Translations under genes and position numbers: made by a program
Notes under the pieces: model-generated
Databases searched by the model: none
The model's input: the letters and a program-made list of their open reading frames with translations, nothing else
Told to the model about the DNA's origin: nothing
Assembly (NCBI GenBank): GCA_002688035.1
Contig: NZBU01000008.1
Location: 1 to 64,000, forward strand
DNA from: Candidatus Iainarchaeum sp.
Lineage (GTDB): Archaea; Iainarchaeota; Iainarchaeia; Iainarchaeales; GCA-2688035
Direction: 5' to 3'
Length of the DNA stretch: 64,000 bases
Part shown: piece by piece, positions 16,262 to 25,043 of the stretch
Layout: each line of letters opens with the position of its first letter
Numbering within the stretch: position 1 is the first letter of the stretch

Positions 16262-16686
16262 TTTGGTTTCCTCCTCCATTTTATCGAATTGGCCGGTAAT
16301 TCAAACATATTTTGTCCTTGTTTTCTTTGCCCGCCAATCTTTTTGAGAAATGTAAGGCCCGGACCCGAGAATGGCCCCGTAGCCTTTATTTGCTGGTGGT
16401 GTGCCATGGCCTGCTGGGCAAAGTTCCTCATTAAAGCTGTTCCTACTCCTTGTTTTCTGTTTCCGGCTCTAATATAAAGTTTGTTTACAACTCCTGCTTT
16501 TGGGTGCCCTTCAATGAAGCCTATTACCTTGTTCCCAGAAATTGCCACGGCTATAGGGATTCCCTTAAACCGTTCCTTTGGAATGTCGGGAGTGCGAAAG
16601 CCTGTTTCTCGCTTGTATTCTCGCCATGCCTCTACAAGCTGGTCAAGTAAATCATCCCTTAGAACGTGAGCGTAAACAATTTCCAT
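16258..16686 (-). CDS. GNAT-family N-acetyltransferase in the pyrimidine operon
   Basis: 142 residues. Motif A of GNAT acetyl-CoA binding is VNKLYIRAGNRKQGVGTALMRNFA (R/QxxGxG/A), and the C-terminal strand is GLTFLKKIGGQ. The substrate is not predictable. It sits between pyrE and pyrF, separated from pyrE by 3 nt and overlapping pyrF, so it is probably co-expressed with UMP synthesis. Confidence 0.8.
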   Translation of the reverse strand: MEIVYAHVLRDDLLDQLVEAWREYKRETGFRTPDIPKERFKGIPIAVAISGNKVIGFIEGHPKAGVVNKLYIRAGNRKQGVGTALMRNFAQQAMAHHQQIKATGPFSGPGLTFLKKIGGQRKQGQNMFELPANSIKWRRKPK

Positions 16687-16689
16687 TCC

Positions 16690-17307
16690 TTACTTTCCCT
16701 CCTGCCATTTTTCAGGGTCGTTGAAATAATCGTTTATGCTGTTGTACTGCTCTTCATCTATCTTCCCGGCTTTTTTGAGTGCTTCAAGTATTTCACCTAT
16801 CTTTAATACTGAGTGCAGAGTATAGCCTTTCTCCTGTAGCTCTTTTGTGCCGCCCTGTTCCCTGTCAACCAATACGACTATGTCTTTTACTTTCATCCCG
16901 GCTTCTTCCAACGGGGCAATAGCCTCGAATTTACTTCCGCCGGTTGTAATCAAATCGTCATAGACAATGATCATATCTCCTTCCTTGAATTCTCCTTCAA
17001 TAGCTCTTTTTGTGCCATAACCCTTCTGCTCTTTCCTAGGATAAATCATAGGGTAGTTTGCTTGTAGCGAAACCGCGGTTGCAATTGGTATTGCCGCGTA
17101 AGGGATTCCCGCAATCCTGTCAAAGTGCAGTGGCTTTGTAAGCTTTATTAATTCTCCTGCAACGTTCCTCAGAGTGTTTGGATATGAAACCAGTACTCTT
17201 AGATCAATATAAATTGGGCTCTTCAATCCTGATTTGAGTGTGAATTCTCCGAACTTCACTGCCCCAATATCAAATAGTTCTTCTGCAAGTTTTTCTTTTC
17301 CACTCAT
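16690..17307 (-). CDS. pyrE: Orotate phosphoribosyltransferase
   Basis: 205 residues. The PRPP-binding loop is [19 protein letters not shown], and the orotate loop contains [16 protein letters not shown]. It makes OMP from orotate and PRPP. It starts at ATG 17307 and is spaced by 32 bp from pyrC. Confidence 0.95.
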   Translation of the reverse strand: MSGKEKLAEELFDIGAVKFGEFTLKSGLKSPIYIDLRVLVSYPNTLRNVAGELIKLTKPLHFDRIAGIPYAAIPIATAVSLQANYPMIYPRKEQKGYGTKRAIEGEFKEGDMIIVYDDLITTGGSKFEAIAPLEEAGMKVKDIVVLVDREQGGTKELQEKGYTLHSVLKIGEILEALKKAGKIDEEQYNSINDYFNDPEKWQEGK

Positions 17308-17339
17308 TTCAATTCAACCTCCAATTCCTAAACATTTTT

Positions 17340-18617
17340 TCATAACTTAATTTCTTTAGCATTCACAAACACTTTTTCCACATGGCCCTTGAGTTTCCAT
17401 GTTGCAAATGGACTCCAGTTGCACTTGGTTTGCAGTTGTCCATTCTTTACTGTTGTTTCTTTTTCCAAATCAATGAGAATAAGGTCTGCGTCCTTTCCCC
17501 TCTTTAATTCTCCCTTGCTCTCAAGTCCAAAGATCTTCGCAGGATTTTTGCAGCACAATTCTACTACTCTCTGCAATGAAATCTTCTCCTTGTTCACAGC
17601 ATCAAATAAAAGTGGGAGCATTGTTTCAATGCCGGGCACTCCACTCGGCGCCCCCCAATAAGGTTTTTCCTTTTCCTCCCGTAAGTGCGGTGCGTGATCA
17701 GTAGCAATTATATCAACTGTTCCATCAGCAATGCCTTTCCAAAGTGCTTGAACATCTTCTTTGCTTCTAAGAGGGGGATTCATTTTTGCAAAGTTGCCAA
17801 GTTCTTCGTAAGCCATATCATCCAAGAACAAGTGGTGTGGTGTAACCTCGCAGGTTACAGACCTGTCTTCTTCTTTCGCTTCCTTTATCAGCTTTAAACC
17901 TTTTTTTGTGCTAACATGGCAGAAATGTAGTTTGTTACCAACCCCGCCCTGAATCTGCAGTGCGTGCTCAATGGCTTTTGCCTCCGCCTCATTGTTTCTG
18001 ATTTTACTATGATAGCGCGCGTGGTTCCAGCCAATTTCTTTTGCACTTTCAATATGTTCCTGTATTATTTCTTCATCTTCGGCATGAACCGCAACTACTG
18101 CATCGCGCTCTTTTGCAACGGAAAAAATCTCTTTCAAAATCTTGTCATCAACAACAAGCAAGCTTCCAGTACTGCTTCCCATAAAAACTTTGAAGGATAC
18201 TGCACCCTCAACTGTTCGCAGTTCTGTTTCATTTTCGTTGCTTGCGCCAAATTGGAATTCAAAATTACATAAACTGTCTTTCTTCGCAACTTTCTTTTTC
18301 TCATCTAAAAGTTCCTGTGTAGTGCAGCTTGGGTTGTTGTTTGGCATATCAATTACAGTTGTAACTCCGCCTGCTATTGCGGCTCTGCTTCCTGTTTTCC
18401 AGTCTTCCTTGTGCTCTGCTCCCGGAACTCTAAAGTGGACATGTGCATCAATAGCACCCGGCAAAAGTATTTTGTTCCCACAATCTATTCGCTTCATGCT
18501 TGGCAACTTTGCATCAAGCTCGGCAATTTCAGCAATTTTTCCATTCTCAATTAGAACTTGTCTTGGCACAAGCCTTTGTCCTGCAAGAACTAAACAATTG
18601 TCAAGCAATAGGCCCAT
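17340..18617 (-). CDS. pyrC: Dihydroorotase
   Basis: About 425 residues. Metal ligands are visible as IDAHVHFR near the N-terminus, HAEDE, HFCHVST and IATDHAPH, and the carbamylated-lysine region is in SFKVFMGSS. It cyclises carbamoyl aspartate to dihydroorotate. The ATG at 18617 overlaps the pyrK stop as TAATG. Allantoinase is the alternative family member, but the operon fixes dihydroorotase. Confidence 0.95.
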   Translation of the reverse strand: MGLLLDNCLVLAGQRLVPRQVLIENGKIAEIAELDAKLPSMKRIDCGNKILLPGAIDAHVHFRVPGAEHKEDWKTGSRAAIAGGVTTVIDMPNNNPSCTTQELLDEKKKVAKKDSLCNFEFQFGASNENETELRTVEGAVSFKVFMGSSTGSLLVVDDKILKEIFSVAKERDAVVAVHAEDEEIIQEHIESAKEIGWNHARYHSKIRNNEAEAKAIEHALQIQGGVGNKLHFCHVSTKKGLKLIKEAKEEDRSVTCEVTPHHLFLDDMAYEELGNFAKMNPPLRSKEDVQALWKGIADGTVDIIATDHAPHLREEKEKPYWGAPSGVPGIETMLPLLFDAVNKEKISLQRVVELCCKNPAKIFGLESKGELKRGKDADLILIDLEKETTVKNGQLQTKCNWSPFATWKLKGHVEKVFVNAKEIKL

Positions 18618-19438
18618 TAGCACTGCCTCCAGTTTGCAAACTCTTTCAAATCCACTTCTCTTCCACTTTTCAATCTTGCGACTTTTCCAAATTCTTTGCT
18701 ATTGCGCAGCTGCTCACTGTTGAATACTGGCCCGTCTTTGCAAACCATTAAATCATCCATCACGCATTGTCCACAAATTCCAAAACCACAACGCATATAC
18801 CTTTCCAACGAAAGCTGGCATTCAACTTTCTCTTTCTCACACAAATCAAAAATAGCTTTCATCATTACTTCCGGTCCGCAGCTGAATACAACATCTGGCT
18901 TGTCCTCTCCAATAAGTTCTTTGAGCGCGTCTGTTGTAAACCCTTTTTTTCCTGCACTACCATCATCAGTAGTTATGTATAAGTTATCGCCTAATTTATC
19001 TTCCAATTCTTTTCTAAAGAGCAAAATTTCAGCTGTCTGTGCCCCAACAACAACTCTTGTGTCTATTCCTTCTGTTAAACACTTCTCAACAAGCGGTCTA
19101 ATGGGCGCGGTTCCACATCCCCCTGCGACAATAATTGCTTTCTTTACTCCTTCGGTGGAAAAACCGTTTCCATAGGGGCCTCGAACTCCAACTTTTAATC
19201 CCTTTCCGATTCCACAGAGTTTTTCACTCCAAAGGCCCTTGCATTGAACAGTTATTGCCACTTCTTTCCCTATACTTGAGAGAGAAATTGGCTTCTCGTC
19301 AACTCCCGGAATCCACACCATTAGGAATTGCCCTGGCTTTGCATCTTTTGCTTTATCAAATTCAAAGTAGTATGTCTGGTGCTGGCCCGTCTCTTTTTGC
19401 GTGCGCCTGATCTCAACTATTTGTGGCAACTCTGGCAT
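18617..19438 (-). CDS. pyrK: Dihydroorotate dehydrogenase electron-transfer subunit
   Basis: 273 residues. A ferredoxin-NADP reductase-like FAD region with PISLSS and RGPYGNGFS is followed by IIVAGGCGTAPIRPLVEK, and the 2Fe-2S motif at the C-terminus is CGFGICGQC plus a final Cys in MVCKDGPVF. PyrK passes electrons from PyrD (class 1B) to NAD. It overlaps the HAD gene by 26 nt. Confidence 0.93.
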   Translation of the reverse strand: MPELPQIVEIRRTQKETGQHQTYYFEFDKAKDAKPGQFLMVWIPGVDEKPISLSSIGKEVAITVQCKGLWSEKLCGIGKGLKVGVRGPYGNGFSTEGVKKAIIVAGGCGTAPIRPLVEKCLTEGIDTRVVVGAQTAEILLFRKELEDKLGDNLYITTDDGSAGKKGFTTDALKELIGEDKPDVVFSCGPEVMMKAIFDLCEKEKVECQLSLERYMRCGFGICGQCVMDDLMVCKDGPVFNSEQLRNSKEFGKVARLKSGREVDLKEFANWRQC

Positions 19439-20072
19439 TCTCCTCAGCCTCCATTTGTTCCATTAGTGCAGGCAGTTCACCCACATGCTCAATAATATAA
19501 TCTGGATTTTCCTTCTCCAGCTTCTCGCGGCTATCATAACCGCTTAACACTGCAACACTCTTTATTCCAGCAAGCCTTGCTGTTTCCACATCATGGCACA
19601 TATCTCCAACGTAGATAGTTGAGTCACGATCAATCTCATGTTTTGAAACTAACGCCTCTATCTCATCTCTTTTATCAGGAATGCTTGCCTTCACACTCCC
19701 AATCAATCCACTAAAACCATAGTTCTCAATTTCCTCAAGCAAAAGTTGCTCGTTGTGTGCACTAAAGATCATTGTCTTAACATTCTTTTCCTTCAATTGC
19801 TCTAACACTGTCTTCGCTTGCTCAAAAGGCTTTAGCAGATTGTAATACTTTGGAAAGAATTTCTCCCACAACCTATACTCTTCTTCCATGTCAATTTTCA
19901 CATCTAACTTCTTGTAAAAATTCATCCAAGGTAACTCGTAAAGCTCGCGAAAAGTTTCTCTGTCCAAGCGAGGATGACCATGTGCTTCCAGTACATCATT
20001 GCTTGTTTGAACTGTTGCCTCCCAATCATCACTTAGAACTCCAGACCAGTCAAATATTACTGCTTTAATCAT
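19413..20072 (-). CDS. HAD-family phosphatase within the pyr operon
   Basis: 219 residues. Motif I is VIFDWSGVLSDD, where the usual second Asp (DxD) is Ser. Motif II is MIFSAHNEQL, motif III Lys is in SIPDKRDE, and motif IV is IYVGDMCHDVETAR. The cap is helical. It lies between pyrD and pyrK, overlapping both by a few bases, so its substrate may be a pyrimidine-pathway phosphate or a damaged product; that is inference. The Ser in place of the general acid is worth noting. Confidence 0.85.
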   Translation of the reverse strand: MIKAVIFDWSGVLSDDWEATVQTSNDVLEAHGHPRLDRETFRELYELPWMNFYKKLDVKIDMEEEYRLWEKFFPKYYNLLKPFEQAKTVLEQLKEKNVKTMIFSAHNEQLLLEEIENYGFSGLIGSVKASIPDKRDEIEALVSKHEIDRDSTIYVGDMCHDVETARLAGIKSVAVLSGYDSREKLEKENPDYIIEHVGELPALMEQMEAEENARVATNS

Positions 20073-20973
20073 GTGCTGCTCCCACCAAGTCTTTCACGCT
20101 TTTCACTTCATGTTCCTTCATCCACTGTTTTATTTCATCTGCAATAAGTTTGAATGCTTCTATTCCGCGATAGTGTGTTGCTGTTCCGATTCCAACTGCG
20201 GAAGCTCCAGCCATCATCATTTCCACTGCATCCTTTCCAGAATTAATTCCACCCATTCCAAGTATTGGGATGCTCACAGCTCTATAAATTTGATAAACAC
20301 ATCTAACCGCAATCGGTTTTATTGCCGGACCACTTACCCCGCCAAACTTGTTGGCTAGAATTGGTTTTCTTGCTTCAATATCAATTAGCATTCCGGGTCC
20401 CAGAGTGTTTACTGCGCAGATTGCGTTTGCACCAGCTTTCTCGCAGGCAACCGCTATATCCGCTATTTTTGGAGCCTGTGGAGTAAGTTTTGGCATCACA
20501 GGTATTTTCCCAGTCTTTGCCACAACAGCTGAAACAACATCTGTAGCCATCTCAGGACTCATCCCAAAGATTTGCCCCTCTTTCTTCGTGTTTGGGCATG
20601 AAATATTGATTTCAATTATCGCGGGCTTATACTCTGCAACTGCTTCTGCAACAGTTTCAAATTCTTCCACGCTCGCGCCATAGATGCTTGCTATAATCGG
20701 CGCACTGCAATTCTTTAACTCTGCGAATTCGCTTTCAATATTTTGATAGCCCGGACTTGGCAGTCCAACCGCATTAATGAGTCCGTGCTCCCACTCAATC
20801 ACTGTTGGGTTTGGGTGCCCTAGCTTTTCGCGTGGCCCAATGCTCTTCATTGTTACTGCTCCCGCGCCCTCTCTTACAACTCTTTTGAGTAGTGCTGCAT
20901 TAGTTCCAAGGATTCCTGAGGCTAACACAGTCGGGTTTTTTAATTTAAGGCCACAGAACTCGGTTTCAAGCAT
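20065..20973 (-). CDS. pyrD: Dihydroorotate dehydrogenase, catalytic subunit (class 1B)
   Basis: 302 residues. The N-terminal strand reads LKLKNPTVLASGILG, the flavin/orotate loop includes EINISCPNTKKEGQ (active-site Cys), and the phosphate site is GMGGINSGKDAVEMMMAGASAVGIGTA. It oxidises dihydroorotate with FMN and hands electrons to PyrK. It follows pyrI by 7 nt. Confidence 0.95.
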   Translation of the reverse strand: MLETEFCGLKLKNPTVLASGILGTNAALLKRVVREGAGAVTMKSIGPREKLGHPNPTVIEWEHGLINAVGLPSPGYQNIESEFAELKNCSAPIIASIYGASVEEFETVAEAVAEYKPAIIEINISCPNTKKEGQIFGMSPEMATDVVSAVVAKTGKIPVMPKLTPQAPKIADIAVACEKAGANAICAVNTLGPGMLIDIEARKPILANKFGGVSGPAIKPIAVRCVYQIYRAVSIPILGMGGINSGKDAVEMMMAGASAVGIGTATHYRGIEAFKLIADEIKQWMKEHEVKSVKDLVGAAHD

Positions 20974-20980
20974 TAGAACT

Positions 20981-21439
20981 TCACTTTATCACTTTGAATA
21001 TCTCACTTTCATTCATTTCTTTTTCGCAGTATCTACACTTTGCTTTTAATGGATCCTTGCTGATTGAAAACTTTGAAGGCAGGCCCTCTATCTTTGTAAT
21101 GCACTTTGAATTCATACATTTGATTAGGCCATCTGCATGATTCGGCATTCCAATCTGCGCTTTCTTTTTCACAACGCCATCCTTTATCAAGTTCAAGGTT
21201 GCGCCTGCAGCAATCAATCCAACCTTACTAATTTCTTCTTCGCTCAGTTCTTTTCCTTCAATGAAAACAAGATCCTTTATCTTCATGCTCGCGCTCTCAG
21301 TGTGCATTGCAAGAGTAACAGCCGTTTCTACCTTATCCAATCCAAGAATCTTAATTATTCTAAGTGCGCTTCCCGGAGGCAAGTGGTCTAAAACAGTTCC
21401 GTTTGATATTGGGACTAGTCTTACATCATCCTGTTTCAT
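20981..21439 (-). CDS. pyrI: Aspartate carbamoyltransferase regulatory subunit
   Basis: 152 residues. The allosteric domain includes NGTVLDHLPPGSALRIIKIL, and the C-terminal zinc domain has four cysteines in CMNSKC...CRYC. It binds nucleotide effectors and links PyrB catalytic trimers. It overlaps pyrB by 4 nt. Confidence 0.96.
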   Translation of the reverse strand: MKQDDVRLVPISNGTVLDHLPPGSALRIIKILGLDKVETAVTLAMHTESASMKIKDLVFIEGKELSEEEISKVGLIAAGATLNLIKDGVVKKKAQIGMPNHADGLIKCMNSKCITKIEGLPSKFSISKDPLKAKCRYCEKEMNESEIFKVIK

Positions 21440-22362
21440 TTTTTCACATCCTTTAGCATGTTCAGCAATGCCTGCCTTACAGGAACTCCGTTCTCAGACT
21501 GCTCAAAGTATAGTGCAGCATCTGTACTGTCAAGCTCTTGTTTAATTTCGTTCACACGCGGCAGTGGGTGCATAATCTTGAAGCCCTTCTTGGCGTGCTT
21601 CAAAAGATCTTTTCCCAGAATGTAAACGTTCTTGATTTGCTCGTACTCAAACTCATCCACAAATCTTTCCTTCTGAATTCTTGTCGCATAAAGCACATCA
21701 AGCTCAGGTAAAAATTCTTCAACCTTCTCGGTTTCCTTGATTGCAATTTTGTCCTTTACATCATTTATAATGTTTTGCGGCATCTTCAAACTCTCTGGCG
21801 CAATCAGGAACACGTTCACATTCTCAAACTTTGCAAGTGCATACATTAGACTGTGAACAGTTCTTCCATATTTCAAATCACCCAGCAGCCCGATGTTCAA
21901 TCCACTTATCTTTCCAAACCGCTTTTTTATCGTGTAAAGGTCAAGAAGTGTTTGTGTTGGATGCTGGTTTGCCCCATCTCCCCCATTTACAATCGGTTTG
22001 TCGCTTACCTCTGCAGCTCTTTTCGCTGCCCCCTCGATCCAATGCCTCATTACAATTATGTCAGCGTAACCCCCAACAACTCTAATGGTGTCTGAGAGTG
22101 ATTCTCCCTTTTTGGTTGAAGAAACTTTTGCGTCCGCAAATCCTACTACACTCCCACCAAGGCTCTGGATAGCGGTTTCAAAGCTAAGTCTTGTTCTAGT
22201 GCTTGGCTCAAAGAAAAGAGATGCAACAACCTTATCCTTCAAAAGCTCGTTTTTCTTGCTGTCTGGCAGCTTTTCCATTCTAGCTGCCTCGTCCAACACA
22301 AAGTCAATGTCTTTGCGTGAAAAATCAGATATACTTACAATGTCAGTTAAACTCAAAGTCAA
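21436..22362 (-). CDS. pyrB: Aspartate carbamoyltransferase catalytic subunit
   Basis: 308 residues. The carbamoyl-phosphate site is FFEPSTRTRLSFETA, with HPTQTLLDL and PLPRVNEI downstream. It is the first gene of the operon; the start is a TTG at 22362 (GTG/ATG options absent nearby), and a TATA (gctttaaataattt) lies about 30-42 nt upstream on the minus strand. Carbamoyl phosphate synthase is not in the window. Confidence 0.95.
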   Translation of the reverse strand: MTLSLTDIVSISDFSRKDIDFVLDEAARMEKLPDSKKNELLKDKVVASLFFEPSTRTRLSFETAIQSLGGSVVGFADAKVSSTKKGESLSDTIRVVGGYADIIVMRHWIEGAAKRAAEVSDKPIVNGGDGANQHPTQTLLDLYTIKKRFGKISGLNIGLLGDLKYGRTVHSLMYALAKFENVNVFLIAPESLKMPQNIINDVKDKIAIKETEKVEEFLPELDVLYATRIQKERFVDEFEYEQIKNVYILGKDLLKHAKKGFKIMHPLPRVNEIKQELDSTDAALYFEQSENGVPVRQALLNMLKDVKK

Positions 22363-22497
22363 GTTAACCCGCTAACTATCGAGTGAACAAAATTATTTAA
22401 AGCTATGGTGGGATTGGGCGTTATGTGTAATGTAGAAGTCTTTTCCGCAATGCTTTTTAATCTCTTTGATAGCAACTATTAATTGGCCTTGCCTTCT

Positions 22498-22531
22498 GAA
22501 GACCTTTGTCTTCTGTTCGGGCCTATATAAT
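22498..22531 (+). promoter_or_regulatory. ftsZ promoter region with inverted repeat
   Basis: GAAGAC-CTTT-GTCTTC (22498-22513), a 6-bp inverted repeat, lies directly upstream of the TATA core CTATATAAT (22523-22531). The element is 10 bp from the TATA and could be an operator. A start about 25 nt downstream leaves a very short leader to the ftsZ ATG at 22563. Confidence 0.4.
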
Positions 22532-22562
22532 AGAATAATATGTATGGTTGGGGGTTGAATTG

Positions 22563-23687
22563 ATGGAAAGTATTGTTAAGAAAGCTGTTAAGAGAGCAAA
22601 AGCAGGTAAGGCCAAGGTGCCTAAGGGAAAGAAGACAATTGGAAACGATGAGGAACTTGTAAAGTTGCTTGAAACCGCGCAGGCTAAGATCCGCGTTGTG
22701 GGTGTTGGCGGAGGCGGAGGCAATACTATTACTAGAATGACTGAGGTTGGCATAACTGGTGCTGAGACACTGGCTGTAAACACTGATGCACAGGATTTGT
22801 TGAAAGCAGTTGCCAACAAAAAAATGCTTATTGGAAAAGAGTTAACTCGTGGACTTGGTTCAGGTTCAGACCCATCAGTTGGAGAGGGAGCAGCCAGAGA
22901 ATCCATTGAAGACTTAACAGAAACATTGTCAGACGCAGACCTGGTTTTTATCACCTGCGGAATGGGTGGTGGAACAGGAACCGGTGCCGCACCAACAATT
23001 TCAGAAATAGCAAAGGAAGTTAATGCCCTTACAATAGGTGTAGTTACTTTGCCTTTCACTGTTGAAGGGAGAAAGAGAATGGAGAACGCTCTCCATGGCC
23101 TTGGAAATTTGCGAAAGAACTGTGATACAGTAATCGTGATTCCAAATGATAAGATTTTGGAGATCGCACCTGACCTTCCAGTTAATGCAGCTTTTAAGGT
23201 TGCGGACGAAGTTCTAACCAATGCTGTGAAAGGAATTACAGAAATGGTTACAAAGCCAGGTTTGATCAATCTTGATTACGCTGACCTGAAAACTATTCTG
23301 TCAAGGGGTGGAGCAGCAATGATTGGCCTTGGTGAAAGCAGAGGAGACGAGAACGGAGAAGCTCGTGCTTTAGAAGCAGTTGAGAACGCTCTCACAAGCC
23401 CACTGCTTGATGTTGACATCAGCGGCGCAAACCGTGCCCTAGTCAACGTGATTGGTGGAACAGACATGACTTTGCGCGAAGCAGAGATGATTGTTGAAAC
23501 CGTTTCAGCAAAAATCAGCAGTAATGCCCACATAATTTGGGGTGCAATGATTGATGATAACATGCCTAGAAACCAGATTCAGGCAATGGTTGTAATTGCT
23601 GGTGGAAAGTTCCCATACTTGGACGGGGACGTTGACAAAATGGATTTGTCCGAGCCAATTGATTTGGGAATAGAATTCACGGGCTAG
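22563..23687 (+). CDS. ftsZ: Cell division protein FtsZ
   Basis: 374 residues. After a Lys-rich 35-residue N-terminal extension (IVKKAVKRAKAGKAKVPKGK) come the GTPase motifs VVGVGGGGGNTITRM and the tubulin signature GMGGGTGTGAAP, the T7 loop NLDYADLKTI, and the DVDISGANRALVNVIGG C-terminal domain. It polymerises at midcell. The ATG at 22563 is preferred over the track TTG because a G-rich site (GGGGGTTG) is just upstream. No conserved C-terminal FtsA/SepF-binding peptide is obvious. It heads the secE-spt5-L11 region as in many euryarchaea. Confidence 0.96.
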   Translation: MESIVKKAVKRAKAGKAKVPKGKKTIGNDEELVKLLETAQAKIRVVGVGGGGGNTITRMTEVGITGAETLAVNTDAQDLLKAVANKKMLIGKELTRGLGSGSDPSVGEGAARESIEDLTETLSDADLVFITCGMGGGTGTGAAPTISEIAKEVNALTIGVVTLPFTVEGRKRMENALHGLGNLRKNCDTVIVIPNDKILEIAPDLPVNAAFKVADEVLTNAVKGITEMVTKPGLINLDYADLKTILSRGGAAMIGLGESRGDENGEARALEAVENALTSPLLDVDISGANRALVNVIGGTDMTLREAEMIVETVSAKISSNAHIIWGAMIDDNMPRNQIQAMVVIAGGKFPYLDGDVDKMDLSEPIDLGIEFTG

Positions 23688-23699
23688 AAAAAACTAGCC
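23682..23699. terminator. Hairpin between convergent ftsZ and Cys-rich gene B
   Basis: GGCTAG-AAAAAA-CTAGCC overlaps both stop codons and is followed by a T-rich stretch on the plus strand, a plausible bidirectional terminator. Confidence 0.5.
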
Positions 23700-24203
23700 T
23701 TTCCCTATTTTCTTTTTCTTAAACAAAACAGTGGGTAGAATAATCGCTGCTATTAACGCGATTATTCCTGTTGGAATAGCCATGTCGCCAAATTCTATTC
23801 CTGCAAACTCAGGGACGCATTGTGCTGCCCCTACATGGTCGCAGGTTGCAGGGCCTTTTTGCCAGCAGAAATAATCTAATGTACTGTGAAAGTAATCATA
23901 GCAATTTGGCGGCGCAATATTTCCACAGTTACTTGTTGCTGCTCTAAAGCTTGCTGTACAACCATTTCCCATTGTACATTGAACCGTGCAAGCAGTGTCT
24001 GTTTTGCAGGCACTCCCATTCCAATTACAGACATTACCTGTTCCCGGAAGTTTTACTTCATAGTAGTTTCCGCAAGAACCTTCGGTCTTTACTGTGCAGG
24101 TAGCAATACAGCCTCCACCCGTTGGGCAAGTTGCTGCAAAAACATTTAGGGTATTAGATAAAAACAGTATCAGTGTCAAAACAACAAAGAAAATCTTTTT
24201 CAT
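23694..24203 (-). CDS. Secreted Cys-rich protein with PEF-type C-terminal anchor (paralog B)
   Basis: 169 residues: signal peptide MKKIFFVVLTLILFLSNTL, a Cys-rich body of about 100 residues with repeated CxxxC spacing, then VPEFAGIEFGDM, TGIIALIAAIILPTVLF and a basic KKKKIGKG tail. The tail matches paralogs A and C almost residue for residue, while the body differs. It is inserted convergent to ftsZ between ftsZ and secE, a location outside the usual order of that cluster. Confidence 0.7.
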   Translation of the reverse strand: MKKIFFVVLTLILFLSNTLNVFAATCPTGGGCIATCTVKTEGSCGNYYEVKLPGTGNVCNWNGSACKTDTACTVQCTMGNGCTASFRAATSNCGNIAPPNCYDYFHSTLDYFCWQKGPATCDHVGAAQCVPEFAGIEFGDMAIPTGIIALIAAIILPTVLFKKKKIGKG

Positions 24204-24308
24204 TCGACACTAATAAAAGTCCTTTGTTGAATTTAAACCTTTCTATGAGGGCGTTCACCAGTTTTTTAAAGCTTTCCTTGCCCCTTTTAATATAAGGAAT
24301 TGGTGTTT

Positions 24309-24488
24309 ATGGTTTTGAATAAGGTTTCTTCATTTCTCGCTTCGGCAAGACGTGTACTGATTATTGCGCGTAAGCCAAACTGGAATGAATACCAAACAAT
24401 GGCGAAGGTAACAGGCCTTGGTATTGTAGTTATCGCACTGCTGGCCTATATCATTTATCTTTTCTTTGCATTCTCTCCACTAGGTTAA
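24309..24488 (+). CDS. secE: Preprotein translocase subunit SecE (Sec61 gamma)
   Basis: 59 residues from ATG 24309. The cytoplasmic helix SARRVLIIARKPNWNEYQTMA is diagnostic for archaeal SecE, followed by a single membrane helix. A TATA-like ttttaatataagg (24286-24298) supports the start. Precedes spt5 as usual. Confidence 0.93.
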   Translation: MVLNKVSSFLASARRVLIIARKPNWNEYQTMAKVTGLGIVVIALLAYIIYLFFAFSPLG

Positions 24489-24597
24489 ATTGCCTAAGGC
24501 CATGTTTTGGGGGCGAAGGCAAACGCTTTAAAAGCTTTAACTATTGAAATATAGTATTAACCTATAGCGATTTTTTGCTGTTTTTTAGGTGAGAGCA

Positions 24598-25038
24598 ATG
24601 ATTTTTCCTGTGAGGACCACGGTTGGCCAAGAAAGGCTTGTTGTAGATATAATCACCAACAAAATCAAAAGTGACGAACTGCAAATCTACAGTCTCTCTG
24701 TTATCCCTGGTTTGAAAGGATATATTTTGATTGAAGCGGAAGACGAACTAACTGTTCGCCACTCGATTACAAATACTCCTCACATCAAGGGGCAGGGAAT
24801 CGTGAAAGGTGCAATTAAGATTGACGAGCTTGACTCGCTGCTTGAGGCCAAGCCCCTCATGAAGAGCATTGAAGAGGGTGCAAAAGTTGAACTTATCTCA
24901 GGCCCTTTCAAGGGGGAGAAAGCAAGAGTATTGCGTGTGAACACAACAAAAGAAGAGGTAACAGTTGAGTTGCTTGAAGCAGCGGTGAAGATTCCTGTTA
25001 CAATTAAAGCTGAGAACATTAGAATAATCAAGGAATGA
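24598..25038 (+). CDS. spt5: Transcription elongation factor Spt5 (NusG-like)
   Basis: 146 residues: an NGN domain (FPVRTTVGQERLVVDII) and a KOW domain (GAKVELISGPFKGEKARVLRVN). With Spt4 it binds the polymerase clamp to aid processivity. The ATG at 24598 matches archaeal Spt5 N-termini; the stop overlaps the ATG at 25035, and rpl11 follows. Confidence 0.94.
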   Translation: MIFPVRTTVGQERLVVDIITNKIKSDELQIYSLSVIPGLKGYILIEAEDELTVRHSITNTPHIKGQGIVKGAIKIDELDSLLEAKPLMKSIEEGAKVELISGPFKGEKARVLRVNTTKEEVTVELLEAAVKIPVTIKAENIRIIKE

Positions 25039-25043
25039 TTTTT

